Assembly: GCF_018402175.1 (NCBI RefSeq) | Contig: NZ_JAGYJK010000014.1 | Span: 115,708 to 179,707, forward strand | Direction of reading: 5' to 3' | DNA length: 64,000 nucleotides | From: Yoonia sp. | Lineage (GTDB): Bacteria; Pseudomonadota; Alphaproteobacteria; Rhodobacterales; Rhodobacteraceae | Part shown: piece after piece, positions 20,709-33,720 of the stretch | Layout of the letters: every line of letters starts with the position of its first letter | Numbering within the stretch: the first letter of the stretch is position 1 | Notes under the pieces: generated by a model | What the model was told of the DNA's origin: nothing | Seen by the model: only the letters and a program-made list of their open reading frames with translations | Databases searched by the model: none | Made by a program: the position numbers and the translations under genes

Positions 20709-21155
20709 ATGTCAGCCGAAACCGACATGATCAAGCTATATTCCGCGCGTATCCTTGCGTTGGCCGCCGATATGCCGCGCAATGCGCGCCTGTCTGCCCC
20801 CACCGCCAGCGCGAAAAAGCGCGCGCCCCTGTGCGGATCGAATGTGACGGTGGATATCGTGCTGCAGGACGGCGTGATCATTGATTACGGGCAGGATGTC
20901 AAAGCCTGCGCGCTTGGGCAGGCGGCGGCGGCTGTCGTGGGCGGTGCCATCGTCGGGCTGACCGAACAGCAGGTGCAGGCCGGGCGCGATGCGTTGCAGG
21001 CGATGCTGACATCTGGCGGGCCGGTGCCGCCTGCCCCGTTCGACGGGCTGGAGGTGCTGGAACCCGCGCGCGATTACAAGAACCGTCATGCATCCATCAT
21101 GCTGGCGTTTGACGCCACGCTGGACGCGCTGCAAACCGCCAAAGCCCGCACATAA
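20709..21155 (+). CDS. NifU-N/IscU-like iron-sulfur scaffold-type protein
   Basis: A 148-residue protein of the U-type scaffold fold: LCGSNVTVDIVLQDGVI near residue 40 and the second cysteine region VKACALGQAAAAVV near residue 65, as in SufU/IscU relatives. The third conserved cysteine of active scaffolds is not evident, because the C-terminal part reads EPARDYKNRHASIMLAFDA. This matches a subgroup common in alphaproteobacteria whose role is not settled. No isc or suf genes are adjacent. Confidence 0.8.
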   Translation: MSAETDMIKLYSARILALAADMPRNARLSAPTASAKKRAPLCGSNVTVDIVLQDGVIIDYGQDVKACALGQAAAAVVGGAIVGLTEQQVQAGRDALQAMLTSGGPVPPAPFDGLEVLEPARDYKNRHASIMLAFDATLDALQTAKART

Positions 21156-21161
21156 AAAACC

Positions 21162-21192
21162 GCCGCGCATCCGGGGCAGGATGGCGGCGGCG
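21162..21192. terminator. bidirectional hairpin terminator
   Basis: CCGCCGC and GCGGCGG arms lie just after the NifU-like stop, preceded by an A run and followed by a T run. It serves this gene on the + strand and could end the recG-side transcript on the minus strand. Confidence 0.65.
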
Positions 21193-21309
21193 AGTTTTGC
21201 GGTATCTGGACCAAAGGCATCAGGCAAAGGCAAATCCGGATGTCAGGCGGGGTGGTGTCATTGCTAGGTGGGACAGGCAATGGTCAGGGCCAGAAAGCCG
21301 CGCAGCAGG

Positions 21310-21432
21310 TCAGATCGGCCCGGGCAAGGCCAATCCGACAAACAACAGCACCATCAAGGCGACAATGCCCAAGGCATCCCCGATCAGCGTGTGACGCGAA
21401 CGGATCAGAATGGTTGTGATTTCTTTCGCCAT
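21310..21432 (-). CDS. 40-residue single-pass membrane peptide, predicted SOS/CtrA-controlled
   Basis: A small ORF, ATG to TGA, encoding a charged N-terminus (MAKEITTILIRSRHTLIGDA) and one hydrophobic helix (LGIVALMVLLFVGLALP). An AAGGGAA ribosome-binding site lies 7 bases before the ATG. Upstream are two LexA-type GAAC-N7-GAAC sites and one CtrA-type TTAA-N7-TTAA site. Size, single helix and SOS-type promoter recall Caulobacter SidA, a division inhibitor, though no sequence similarity is claimed. It lies 115 bp after recG on the same strand but has its own control region. Confidence 0.65.
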   Translation of the reverse strand: MAKEITTILIRSRHTLIGDALGIVALMVLLFVGLALPGPI

Positions 21433-21438
21433 GTCAGT

Positions 21439-21453
21439 GTTCCCTTAATGTTC
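21439..21453 (-). promoter_or_regulatory. LexA box, proximal
   Basis: GTTC-CCTTAAT-GTTC on the + strand (GAAC-N7-GAAC on the coding strand) fits the alphaproteobacterial LexA direct-repeat operator exactly. It overlaps the ribosome-binding region of the 40-residue peptide. Confidence 0.65.
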
Positions 21454-21499
21454 TGTTGCTGCTTTGTTCTCATATCGATTCGCATCTGTAAAGAGGTTT

Positions 21500-21521
21500 T
21501 TAAGAACATTTTAAGAACATT
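21500..21521 (-). promoter_or_regulatory. overlapping CtrA box and LexA box made by an 11-bp tandem repeat
   Basis: Two exact copies of TTAAGAACATT in tandem give TTAA-N7-TTAA (21500-21514, perfect CtrA pattern) and GAAC-N7-GAAC (21504-21518, perfect LexA pattern) in the same bases. The site lies 68-89 bp upstream of the peptide start on the minus strand. Confidence 0.65.
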
Positions 21522-21546
21522 CGGCGCTAGATCGACCTTTGTGGCG

Positions 21547-25790
<4,244 letters not shown>

Positions 25791-25887
25791 TCACGCGCGT
25801 CATCTTGCGCGCCAGATAGTGTTACGCAGGCCCGCCGCCAAGGTCCAGCCGGCAAACCGGACCCCGTGCCAACGACAGATGCTGGGT

Positions 25888-26601
25888 CTATGCGCCGATG
25901 GCCAGTTTGGCGGCAGGTTTCACCGTATCGGGATCGCGCAGGACATAGCCACGCCCCCAGACGGTTTCGATATTGTTTTCCCCATCAGCGGCTTCGGATA
26001 ATTTCTTGCGCAGCTTGCAGATGAAAACATCGATGATCTTCAATTCAGGTTCATCCATACCGCCATAAAGATGGTTCAGGAACATTTCCTTGGTCAGCGT
26101 CGTGCCCTTGCGCAGTGATAACAATTCCAGCATCTGGTATTCCTTGCCGGTCAGATGCACGGTATTTCCAGCCACTTCGACCGTCTTTGCATCCAGGTTC
26201 ACGGCGATCTGCCCGGTGCGGATAATGGATTGCACATGCCCTTTGGACCGGCGGATGATCGCATGGATGCGCGCCACCAGTTCTTCGCGGTGGAACGGTT
26301 TTGTCAGGTAATCATCCGCGCCGAACCCGAAACTTTTCAGCTTGCTTTCAGTGCCGTCATCGCCGGTCAGGATCAGGATTGGCGTGTCAATCCGGCTCAG
26401 CCTTAGCTGGCGCAACACCTCGTGCCCGTTCATATCCGGCAGGTTCAGGTCCAGCAGGATTAGATCGTAATCGTACAGCTTGGCCAGATCGATGCCTTCT
26501 TCGCCAAGGTCTGTGGTATAAACGTTTAAATTGGCATGGGTCAGCATCAATTCGATGCTTTTCGCCGTTGTCGGGTCATCTTCAACCAGCAGCACGCGCA
26601 T
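25888..26601 (-). CDS. ctrA: cell cycle response regulator CtrA
   Basis: A 237-residue OmpR-type regulator. The receiver domain has [14 protein letters not shown] with the phospho-acceptor aspartate near residue 51; the winged-helix DNA-binding domain includes [32 protein letters not shown] and the signature [10 protein letters not shown]. CtrA binds TTAA-N7-TTAA sites and, in Rhodobacterales, controls motility, gene-transfer agents and SOS-linked functions more than replication. Its phosphodonor ChpT (51529) and inhibitor SciP (26967) are also encoded in this window. Confidence 0.96.
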   Translation of the reverse strand: MRVLLVEDDPTTAKSIELMLTHANLNVYTTDLGEEGIDLAKLYDYDLILLDLNLPDMNGHEVLRQLRLSRIDTPILILTGDDGTESKLKSFGFGADDYLTKPFHREELVARIHAIIRRSKGHVQSIIRTGQIAVNLDAKTVEVAGNTVHLTGKEYQMLELLSLRKGTTLTKEMFLNHLYGGMDEPELKIIDVFICKLRKKLSEAADGENNIETVWGRGYVLRDPDTVKPAAKLAIGA

Positions 26602-26648
26602 AGGGATTCTCCACTCTTACAATTACGTCTCACCTTTGTCGAAAAAGG

Positions 26649-26663
26649 TTAACCACGCGTTAC
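26649..26663 (-). promoter_or_regulatory. near-consensus CtrA box before ctrA
   Basis: TTAACCACGCGTTAC fits TTAA-N7-TTAA with one mismatch and lies about 48 bp upstream of the ctrA start, suggesting autoregulation. Confidence 0.5.
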
Positions 26664-26688
26664 CAGCATCGGAGTCTACGGACGCATC

Positions 26689-26967
26689 CTATTGCTGTCT
26701 ATACCGCTGCAATGCTGTTGCTTTTAAGGCAACCTCGCCATGGGCCGTGACAGCGGCCTCCCAGGCGGCCATTTCTTCTTCGGACAGGTCATAGGTTTCA
26801 AGGGCTTCGGCGCGCGTGATCAGCCCATGCGTCACCGCGCGTACAACAGCGGCCTTGCGCGATGCGACCCAGCGGCTGGTCGTCTTGTCGGGCAGGTCGG
26901 CACGCGTCATCGTTGACCCGTCTGGCAGCGTGACGGCACGCCGCCCTTCGATCTTTCGCAAATACAT
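26689..26967 (-). CDS. sciP: CtrA inhibitor SciP (DUF1153)
   Basis: A 92-residue basic helical protein: MYLRKIEGRRAVTLPDGS, then RWVASRKAAVVRAVTHGLIT with a helix-turn-helix-like segment ALETYDLSEEEMAAWEAAV, the DUF1153 pattern. In Caulobacter SciP binds CtrA and blocks its recruitment of RNA polymerase. It lies 87 bp upstream of ctrA, in the same direction, so inhibitor and target are adjacent here. Confidence 0.88.
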   Translation of the reverse strand: MYLRKIEGRRAVTLPDGSTMTRADLPDKTTSRWVASRKAAVVRAVTHGLITRAEALETYDLSEEEMAAWEAAVTAHGEVALKATALQRYRQQ

Positions 26968-27096
26968 CTGGCACCCCTTTCAGGCAACTCCCGCAGATGA
27001 TATGCCGACCGCGACTTAACGAGAGGTGTAGCCGCACCTTGAGAATGCCTAGCATTTTCCTATATTTCGACCTGTTCTTGAACCGACGGACCTGCC

Positions 27097-28236
27097 ATGC
27101 CCCTTGAGACCCCGATCAACTCGCTTGGCTTTGCCAAGGCGCCCGCCGATACCCGCGTGGTCGTGGCGATGTCGGGCGGCGTGGATTCATCCGTCGTCGC
27201 CGCCAAACTGGCTGAAGAAGGCTATGATGTCGTGGGCGTCACCCTGCAACTTTACGATCACGGGGCGGCGCTGGCGAAAAAAGGTGCCTGCTGCGCGGGT
27301 CGTGACATCCACGATGCACGCCGCGTGGCCGAGGAAATGGGTTTTCCGCATTATGTGCTGGATTACGAAAACACATTCCGCGAAGCGGTGATGGATGAAT
27401 TCGCCGACAGCTATCTGGGCGGGGCAACCCCTGTGCCCTGCATCCGCTGCAATGAACGGGTAAAATTCAAGGATCTTTTGCAAACCGCCCGCGATCTGGA
27501 CGCCGATTGCATGGCGACCGGCCATTACATCCAGCGCAAGATGGGCGCGCAGGGTGCCGAATTGCACAGCGCTGCCGATGCGGCCAAGGATCAAAGCTAT
27601 TTTTTGTTCTCGACCACCCAAGACCAGCTCGATTACCTGCGCTTTCCGCTCGGCCATCACAAAAGCAAGGATGAAACCCGCGCTTTGGCCGCCAAATACG
27701 GGCTCAGCGTGGCGGATAAACCCGACAGTCAGGATATCTGCTTTGTCCCCAACGGCGATTATGCTGCGGTGATCGAAAAACTGCGCCCCGGTGCCGCCAG
27801 CCCCGGCGCGATCGTGGATATCAACGGGCAGGTGCTGGGCCAGCATGACGGCGTGATCCATTACACCGTAGGCCAGCGGCGCGGGCTGGGGATCGGCGGT
27901 CTGGCCGATCCGCTTTATGTGGTGCGGCTCGATGTGGACAAAAAACAGGTCATCGTCGGGCCAAAGGACTTGCTGGCCACCCGCCGCGTGCCGTTGCGCG
28001 AAATCAACTGGATCGGCGGGGGCAAGCTGACCGATATCGCAGAACGCCAGATCGCGGTGCGCGTGCGCTCCACCCGCCCGCCGACCGACGCGATCCTGCG
28101 CCCGATCTCTGACACCGAGGCAGAGGTCGAATTGCTGGTCGCCGAACAAGGCGTCTCGCCCGGGCAGGCCTGCGTGTTTTACGACACCGACAGCACCCGC
28201 GTGCTGGGCGGCGGCTGGATCTGGCGCGGACAATAA
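27097..28236 (+). CDS. mnmA: tRNA-specific 2-thiouridylase MnmA
   Basis: Thiolates U34 of tRNA-Lys, -Glu and -Gln. It has 379 residues with the PP-loop [17 protein letters not shown] near residue 24, the first catalytic cysteine in [13 protein letters not shown] near 115 and the second in [12 protein letters not shown] near 214. The ATG start at 27097 gives a short N-terminal tail before the PP-loop. It is monocistronic and followed by an intergenic repeat. Confidence 0.96.
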   Translation: MPLETPINSLGFAKAPADTRVVVAMSGGVDSSVVAAKLAEEGYDVVGVTLQLYDHGAALAKKGACCAGRDIHDARRVAEEMGFPHYVLDYENTFREAVMDEFADSYLGGATPVPCIRCNERVKFKDLLQTARDLDADCMATGHYIQRKMGAQGAELHSAADAAKDQSYFLFSTTQDQLDYLRFPLGHHKSKDETRALAAKYGLSVADKPDSQDICFVPNGDYAAVIEKLRPGAASPGAIVDINGQVLGQHDGVIHYTVGQRRGLGIGGLADPLYVVRLDVDKKQVIVGPKDLLATRRVPLREINWIGGGKLTDIAERQIAVRVRSTRPPTDAILRPISDTEAEVELLVAEQGVSPGQACVFYDTDSTRVLGGGWIWRGQ

Positions 28237-28264
28237 ACCCCGCGCCCGCTGGCCCCGGCCCTGA

Positions 28265-28311
28265 CTTCTTATTTCCAAAAATACTCATCTTGTCCCGGAC
28301 GTCGTCCGGGA
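28265..28311 (+). repeat. composite intergenic repeat (GAGTATTT element plus CCCGGAC palindrome)
   Basis: CTTCTTATTTCCAAAAATAC continues to a CCCGGACGTCGTCCGGG palindrome. The same two modules recur at 49529-49575 and, reversed and with the palindrome doubled, at 52137-52230. Confidence 0.7.
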
Positions 28312-28327
28312 AAAAGGGCAGCGCGGA

Positions 28328-28675
28328 CTAGCGTGCCCCGCGATAGGCTTTCAACCCGCCCGCGATGAACCTCGCGTTTTTATACCCCATCGCTTTTAGG
28401 CTGGCCGCCGACAGCGCGCCACGGTTGTTGGCGTTGCAATAGCACAGGATCGTTGTTTCCAGATCGGGCAGCACGGTTTCGATATTCATCTCCAGCTTGC
28501 CACGGCTGACATGCAGCGACCCTGCGATGTGATCCGCGTCATGTTCTTCCTTGTCGCGGATATCCAGCGCGACCGCCCCCGCTGCGATCAGGCTGTCCAC
28601 GTCGCTGGCGGGGACTTCATCGGTCTGCGCGCGCGCGGCATCGGCCATCGCCTGGAATTTGCTGGTATATTGCAT
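28328..28675 (-). CDS. rhodanese-like domain protein
   Basis: A 115-residue single-domain rhodanese. ALDIRDKEEHDADHIAGSLHVSRG matches the fold's N-terminal signature, and the active-site loop is ILCYCNANNRGALSA near residue 80 with its cysteine present, compatible with sulfur transfer. Substrate is unknown. It lies 3' of mnmA, convergent with it. A link to tRNA thiolation is possible from position only. Confidence 0.85.
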   Translation of the reverse strand: MQYTSKFQAMADAARAQTDEVPASDVDSLIAAGAVALDIRDKEEHDADHIAGSLHVSRGKLEMNIETVLPDLETTILCYCNANNRGALSAASLKAMGYKNARFIAGGLKAYRGAR

Positions 28676-28798
28676 CTGCTGTCGTCCTTTATATTGCTAC
28701 GGCTGGCATAGCGCGCGCAGCTGTGCAGATCAGTGACATTATCACCAAACCCGCAAAAATCGCTGGCAGATCAGCGCCGCCGGCATTACCCAAGGGCC

Positions 28799-29662
28799 AT
28801 GATCTATACATCCGCCTCTGACTGGCGCGCCGCGCCGCAAAAACGGGTCCTGTTCTTCGCCATGTCGGGGCTGGGCAAGACCTATCTGTCCAGCATGCTG
28901 CGCCAGACAGGCGACTGGTTCCATTATTCCATCGATTACCGGATCGGCACGCGGTATATGGGCGAATATATCGCCGACAATGCCAAGCGTGAGGCGATGA
29001 AAGTGCCGTTCTTGCGCGACCTTTTGCGCAGCGACAGCATCTACATCGGGTCCAATATTTCGTTCAACGACCTGCGGCCGATGTCGTCCTATCTGGGCAA
29101 ACCGGGTGATCCGACCAAGGGCGGGCTGCCTTGGGATGAATATACCCGCAGGCAGGACCAGTTCCAGCGCGCCGAGGTGGCGGCGCTGCATGACACCGGC
29201 CATTTCATCACACGCTCGCATGATCTTTACCAATATCCGCATTTCGTCTGCGATACCGGCGGGTCGATCTGCGAATGGGTCGATGTCACCGATCCGGATG
29301 ATCCGATCATGACGGATCTGGCGTCCAAGACGCTAATGGTCTGGATCGAAGGCACCGACGCCCATACCGCCGAACTGATCCGCCGGTTTGACCGCGAACC
29401 CAAACCGATGTCCTATGATCCGGTGTTCCTGCTGGCGACATGGCAGGCCTATCTGGCGGAATTCAACGCAGCCCCCGATGATGTGGACCCCGATGATTTC
29501 ATCCGCTGGGCCTTTGCCAAGGCTTTGGCGCATCGCCAGCCGCGCTACAAGGCGATGGCGGATCGCTGGGGGATCACCGTTGCGCAGGATGATGTGGCAC
29601 AGGTCAAGGATGCCGCGGGTTTCATCGACATGATCGCCCAGGCCCTTGAGAAGCGGGTCTGA
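28799..29662 (+). CDS. conserved protein with P-loop-like motif, possible kinase/ATPase
   Basis: A 287-residue protein beginning with a nucleotide-binding type segment VLFFAMSGLGKTYLSSMLRQ (about residues 17-36), where the lysine and threonine of a Walker A motif are present. The rest (NISFNDLRPMSSYLGKPGDP, FVCDTGGSICEWVDVTD) belongs to an ATPase-like family I know from Rhodobacteraceae but whose substrate I cannot name. ATG 28799 was chosen because upstream sequence lacks protein character. It is followed by metA after 37 bp. Confidence 0.7.
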   Translation: MIYTSASDWRAAPQKRVLFFAMSGLGKTYLSSMLRQTGDWFHYSIDYRIGTRYMGEYIADNAKREAMKVPFLRDLLRSDSIYIGSNISFNDLRPMSSYLGKPGDPTKGGLPWDEYTRRQDQFQRAEVAALHDTGHFITRSHDLYQYPHFVCDTGGSICEWVDVTDPDDPIMTDLASKTLMVWIEGTDAHTAELIRRFDREPKPMSYDPVFLLATWQAYLAEFNAAPDDVDPDDFIRWAFAKALAHRQPRYKAMADRWGITVAQDDVAQVKDAAGFIDMIAQALEKRV

Positions 29663-29698
29663 CAGGCCTATCTGCATTGTTCTGCAAGGATACCAGTC

Positions 29699-30616
29699 AT
29701 GCCGATCAAATTGCCATCCGCCCTGCCCGCCTATGATGTCCTGTCCAAAGAAGGCGTCATGGTGCTGGACGAGGTGACTGCCGCACGGCAGGACATCCGC
29801 CCGTTGCGGATCGCCCTGCTGAACCTGATGCCCAAGAAAATCCAGACCGAAAACCAGTTCGCCCGGCTGATCGGGGCGACGCCCCTGCAGATCGAGTTTT
29901 CACTGATCCGGATGAGCGAACACCAGACCCGCAACACCGCCGCCGAACATATGGAAGAGTTTTACAAACCCTTTTCCGATGTACGCGACGAAAAATTCGA
30001 CGGGCTGATCATCACCGGCGCGCCGATCGAACATCTGCCGTTTCACGATGTCACCTATTGGGACGAGCTGACGCAGGTCTTTGACTGGACCCAGACCCAT
30101 GTGCATTCCACCTTTGGCGTCTGCTGGGGCGGGATGGCGATGATCAACTATTTCCACGGAGTCGAAAAACACCTGCTGGACCAAAAACTGTTCGGCTGCC
30201 TGCGCCATCACACCACCGCTGCCGGTTCGCCCTATCTGCGCGGCTTTTCGGATGATTGCGTGATCCCCGTCAGTCGCTGGACCGAAATGCGCCAGGCCGA
30301 GATCGACGCCGTGGCGGGGCTGAAAACCCTGATCACCAGCACCGAGGCCGGACCGGCCCTGGTCGAAGATGCAGCACATCGCGCGCTTTATATCTTCAAC
30401 CATTTCGAATATGACACCGGCACACTGAAACAGGAATATGACCGCGATATCGCCAATGGCACGCCGATCAATGTGCCGGTCAATTACTATCCGGGTGACG
30501 ACCCGTCGCAGGCGCCGCAGAACCGCTGGCGCAGCCATGCGCATCTGCTTTACGGCAACTGGATCAACGAGATCTATCAGACCACCTATTTCGATCTGGA
30601 TAAAATTGGCACTTAA
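29699..30616 (+). CDS. metA: homoserine O-acyltransferase MetA
   Basis: Acylates homoserine at the entry to methionine synthesis. It has 305 residues, with the catalytic cysteine in [15 protein letters not shown] near residue 142, and the histidine and glutamate in [16 protein letters not shown] near 235-237. Succinyl and acetyl use cannot be separated by eye. No SAM riboswitch fits in the 36-bp upstream gap. The 3' end overlaps the TTG start of the hydrolase gene. Confidence 0.95.
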   Translation: MPIKLPSALPAYDVLSKEGVMVLDEVTAARQDIRPLRIALLNLMPKKIQTENQFARLIGATPLQIEFSLIRMSEHQTRNTAAEHMEEFYKPFSDVRDEKFDGLIITGAPIEHLPFHDVTYWDELTQVFDWTQTHVHSTFGVCWGGMAMINYFHGVEKHLLDQKLFGCLRHHTTAAGSPYLRGFSDDCVIPVSRWTEMRQAEIDAVAGLKTLITSTEAGPALVEDAAHRALYIFNHFEYDTGTLKQEYDRDIANGTPINVPVNYYPGDDPSQAPQNRWRSHAHLLYGNWINEIYQTTYFDLDKIGT

Positions 30617-31593
30617 GGCGATCACCCTTGGCGCCATCGCGCTGGGCCTTGGGGCGGTGCTGACCAATGGCATGGCCGCGCTGCGCGCTGACAGGATCAC
30701 GGCAGCCTTTCCGCCGGTGGGCGAATTCGTCTCTGTGACAGGCGGGCGCGTGCATTATGTGCAGGCAGGGCAAGGGCCGGATGTGATCTTGTTGCATGGC
30801 GCGGGCGGCAATCTGCGCGATTTCACCTTTTCGCTGATGGATCAACTGACCGACCGCTACCGCGTGACCGCCTTTGACCGCCCCGGCATGGGCTATACCG
30901 ACCGGGTGCCGGGGATCGCGACGGGCGCTTTTGCCACCGAAGGCGACAGCCCCGCAGCACAGGTTGCCATGCTGCGCGAGGCGGCGGGCGCTTTGGGCAT
31001 CACCGCACCCATCGTCGTCGGGCATAGTTTCGGTGGCATCGTCGCCCTGGCCTGGGCCACGACCGGTCTGGCCCGCGATGATCCAACCAATGCCAGCGCG
31101 GTTGTGTCCTATGCCGGTGTCGCCATGCCATGGCCGGGCAGTCTGGGATCCTATTACATGGTCAACGGCAGCACTTTGGGTGGTGTGGTGATCCCGCTGA
31201 TCAGCGCCTTTGTCCCCAAAAGCAAGGTGGATCATGTCGTCACCACCACCTTTGCGCCACAAGACCCGCCCGCGGGCTATATCGCCCATCTGGGGGGCGA
31301 ACTTGCCCTGCGGCCCGGTGCGTTTCGCGCCAATGTGCGGCAGGTCAATACCCTGCGCCCCTTTGTCGTTGATATGGCACAGCTTTACCCGCAGCTGACG
31401 ATCCCGATTGAAATCATCCATGGCACCGCCGATACGGTCGTGCCGATCCATGTGCATGCCGCAGAGCTGGTCAAGATCGCGCCCACCGCCAACCTTGTCC
31501 GGCTGGATGGCATCGGCCACCAGCCGCATCATTCCCGCCCCCGAGGCGATTGCCGCCATCGACCGCGCCGCCGCCCGCGCCGGATTGCGCTAG
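30606..31593 (+). CDS. alpha/beta hydrolase, frame interrupted near the C-terminus
   Basis: About 328 residues. After an N-terminal hydrophobic segment ([20 protein letters not shown]), the alpha/beta fold shows [12 protein letters not shown] (oxyanion HG), the nucleophile elbow [12 protein letters not shown], an acid in HGTADTVVP and a histidine in GIGHQPHHS. After this histidine one extra C in the string at 31533-31541 shifts the frame; reading one base on gives [18 protein letters not shown] and a stop at 31593. This looks like a consensus error. The probable start is TTG 30606, overlapping metA. Substrate is unknown. Confidence 0.8.
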
Positions 31594-31639
31594 GCGGCGC
31601 GCACCCCCATACTGGTGCGACAAACCGCGAAAGAATTTC

Positions 31640-32509
31640 ATGCAACGGCCATTCGACGGCGCGATCAGCCGCTATTTTACCCAAGACGCGCCGCAGGACA
31701 TCCGCGACCTGATCACGGGCAGCGCCAAGGATGACATCCTCAACCCCGGCTATCCCTATGACAGCCGGTGGAAAAAGCATGAATACAAAGATGCGATCGG
31801 CCAGCTTCAGGTCGAACTGGTCCGGATGCAGGCCTGGGTGCGCGACACCGGCCAACGCATCGTCGTGGTCTTTGAAGGGCGCGACGCATCGGGCAAAGGC
31901 GGCACGATCAAACGGGTCCGCGCCAATCTGAACCCGCGCAGCGCGCGCCTTGTCGCCCTGCCCAAGCCCAGCGACCGCGAGGCCGCGCAATGGTATTTCC
32001 AACGCTATATCGCACATCTGCCCGCCAAGGGCGAAATCACCCTGTTCGACCGCAGCTGGTACAATCGCGGCGTTGTCGAACATGTGTTCGGGTTCTGCAC
32101 GCCGGAACAGCGCGCCTGCTGGTTTTCGCAGGTGCCGGAATTCGAGGATATGCTGACCAATGAAGGCATCATCTTGGTGAAGATCTGGCTCAATATCGGG
32201 CGGGCGACGCAATTGCAGCGGTTTCTGGACCGTGAACAGAACCCTCTCAAGCAATGGAAACTCAGCCGGATCGATGTTGACGGGCTGGCGCTCTGGGATG
32301 CCAATTCTGACGCGATCCGTGAAACGCTGGACCGGACGCACCTGCCATATGCACAATGGACCGTGGTGCGCGGCGATGACAAGCGGCGCGCGCGGGTGAA
32401 TGTGATCCGGTCGATCCTGCACCGGCTTGATTACAAACGCAAAGATGTCGATGCCTTGGGCGCTGTTGATCCCAAAATCGCCGGTGGCCCCGATCTGTGG
32501 CATGACTAA
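31640..32509 (+). CDS. ppk2: polyphosphate kinase 2
   Basis: A 289-residue PPK2-family kinase that transfers phosphate between polyphosphate and nucleotides. Walker A GRDASGKGGTIKRV is near residue 80 and the Walker B-like DRSWYNRGVVEHVFGF near 138. Its single-domain size fits class I PPK2, which prefers ADP or GDP. ATG 31640 gives the normal N-terminus MQRPFDGAISRYF. Its stop overlaps the start of the TetR-type gene. Confidence 0.93.
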   Translation: MQRPFDGAISRYFTQDAPQDIRDLITGSAKDDILNPGYPYDSRWKKHEYKDAIGQLQVELVRMQAWVRDTGQRIVVVFEGRDASGKGGTIKRVRANLNPRSARLVALPKPSDREAAQWYFQRYIAHLPAKGEITLFDRSWYNRGVVEHVFGFCTPEQRACWFSQVPEFEDMLTNEGIILVKIWLNIGRATQLQRFLDREQNPLKQWKLSRIDVDGLALWDANSDAIRETLDRTHLPYAQWTVVRGDDKRRARVNVIRSILHRLDYKRKDVDALGAVDPKIAGGPDLWHD

Positions 32510-33120
32510 ACGGGGCTATCATCACGGCAACCTGCGCGCCGCATTGATCGACGGCTGTCTGCGGCTGATCGAAATGCGCGGGCCGACGGGGTTCACCCTG
32601 TCCGAGGCCGCGCGCGAGGCGGGCGTCACCCCCGCTGCCGTCTATCGCCATTTCGCCGGGCCGCGAAGACCTGATCGCCGCTGCCGCGCAGGAAGGCTAC
32701 GCCATTTTCGCGGACCTGATGGATCATGCCTTTGCCGATGGGCAACCCTCGGCGCTGGCGGCTTTCGGAGCGACGGGGCGGGCCTATCTGGCCTTTGCGC
32801 GGCGCTATCCCGGGCATTACATCGCGATGTTCGAATCGGGCGTGTCGATCAACCATTCGCCGGAATTGCATGCCGTGGCGACCCGCGCGATGGGCGTTCT
32901 CGAAAAGGCGGCAGCCGCGCTCAGCCAGCATATCCCCCCCGACAAACGCCCGCCTGCGCAGATGTTCAGCGCGCATATCTGGGCGATGTCGCATGGCGTG
33001 GTGGAATTGTTCGCGCGCGGCAATCCGGGCCGGACAAGCCCCTTTCCCCCCGATGACCTGCTGGAAACCGGCATCGGGATTTACCTGCGCGGGCTTGGCC
33101 TGCTTGACCCCGATAGATAG
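32502..33120 (+). CDS. TetR-type transcriptional regulator with a one-base insertion
   Basis: The N-terminus MTKRGYHHGNLRAALIDGCL with helix-turn-helix EAAREAGVTPAAVYRHFAG is typical of TetR regulators. One extra base in GGGCCGCG at 32658-32665 shifts the frame; correcting it yields REDLIAAAAQEGYAIFADLM and runs into the frame that ends LLDPDR at 33120, about 205 residues in all with a WHG-type C-terminal domain. It overlaps the ppk2 stop. The target is unknown; ppk2 and the PagL-like gene are candidates by position. Confidence 0.8.
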
Positions 33121-33129
33121 GATCACATC

Positions 33130-33645
33130 ATGGACGGCACTTTCGCGATCATCTTTTTCATCACCGGTCTGACCGATACCTATCTGAATGCATGCCCCAC
33201 CGGCTGCTATCAGCGGCAGGATGCGCCCGCGCGTGCGGCTTTGCAGATCAGCGACGTGGTCTTTCAGGACGACAGCATCAGCGAAGAAATCTATGTCACC
33301 TATGATCTGGCGCGCCGCTACGGCGTGTTCCAGCCGGTGATCGGGGCCAGTGCGACCAGTGACGGCAGCCTGTGGGTCGGGGCCGGTGCGAAATGGACGA
33401 CACAACGGGTGATCGACGGGCCGTTCTTTGTCGAGGCATCTTTCATGCCGGGGCTTTACGCCCAAGGCGACGGGCCGGATCTGGGGCTACCCTTGGAATT
33501 CCGCAGCGCGCTGGGTGTCGGCTATGCCTTTGACAATGGCGCGACGCTGAGCGTGCTGGCGGATCACCGGTCCAACGGCGATCTGAAGGATCTCAACCCG
33601 GGGCTGGAAACGCTGGGGCTGCGCTTTGCCATGGTGCTCGACTGA
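33130..33645 (+). CDS. PagL-like outer-membrane acyloxyacyl hydrolase
   Basis: A 171-residue beta-strand-rich protein of the PagL (lipid A 3-O-deacylase) type. Amphipathic strands include PVIGASATSDGSLWVGAGAKW and FFVEASFMPGLY; the late segment LSVLADHRSNGDLKDLNPGLETLGLRF holds the usual His-Ser pair (DHRSNG), with a phenylalanine near the C-terminus for barrel insertion. A conventional signal peptide is weak, since the N-terminus MDGTFAIIFFITGLTDTYL is only partly signal-like. It would remodel lipid A. Confidence 0.72.
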   Translation: MDGTFAIIFFITGLTDTYLNACPTGCYQRQDAPARAALQISDVVFQDDSISEEIYVTYDLARRYGVFQPVIGASATSDGSLWVGAGAKWTTQRVIDGPFFVEASFMPGLYAQGDGPDLGLPLEFRSALGVGYAFDNGATLSVLADHRSNGDLKDLNPGLETLGLRFAMVLD

Positions 33646-33680
33646 CCCCATCTTCCGAGCCTAAATATCCCCCGCGGAGC
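33646..33680 (+). repeat. intergenic repeat, CTAAATATCCCC family
   Basis: CATCTTCCGAGCCTAAATAT followed by a C-rich stretch and GCGGAG. Related copies lie at 191-225 (after the MFS gene) and 45305-45340 (after the enoyl-CoA hydratase), each just after a stop codon. Confidence 0.6.
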
Positions 33681-33720
33681 GCCGGCGCAGCCGGACAGGT
33701 AAGGTGGACGTCAGTCCACC

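Noticed and set aside
29663..29698. SAM-II riboswitch before metA
   Set aside because: Only 36 bp separate the genes, too short for the structure, and the conserved core is not seen.
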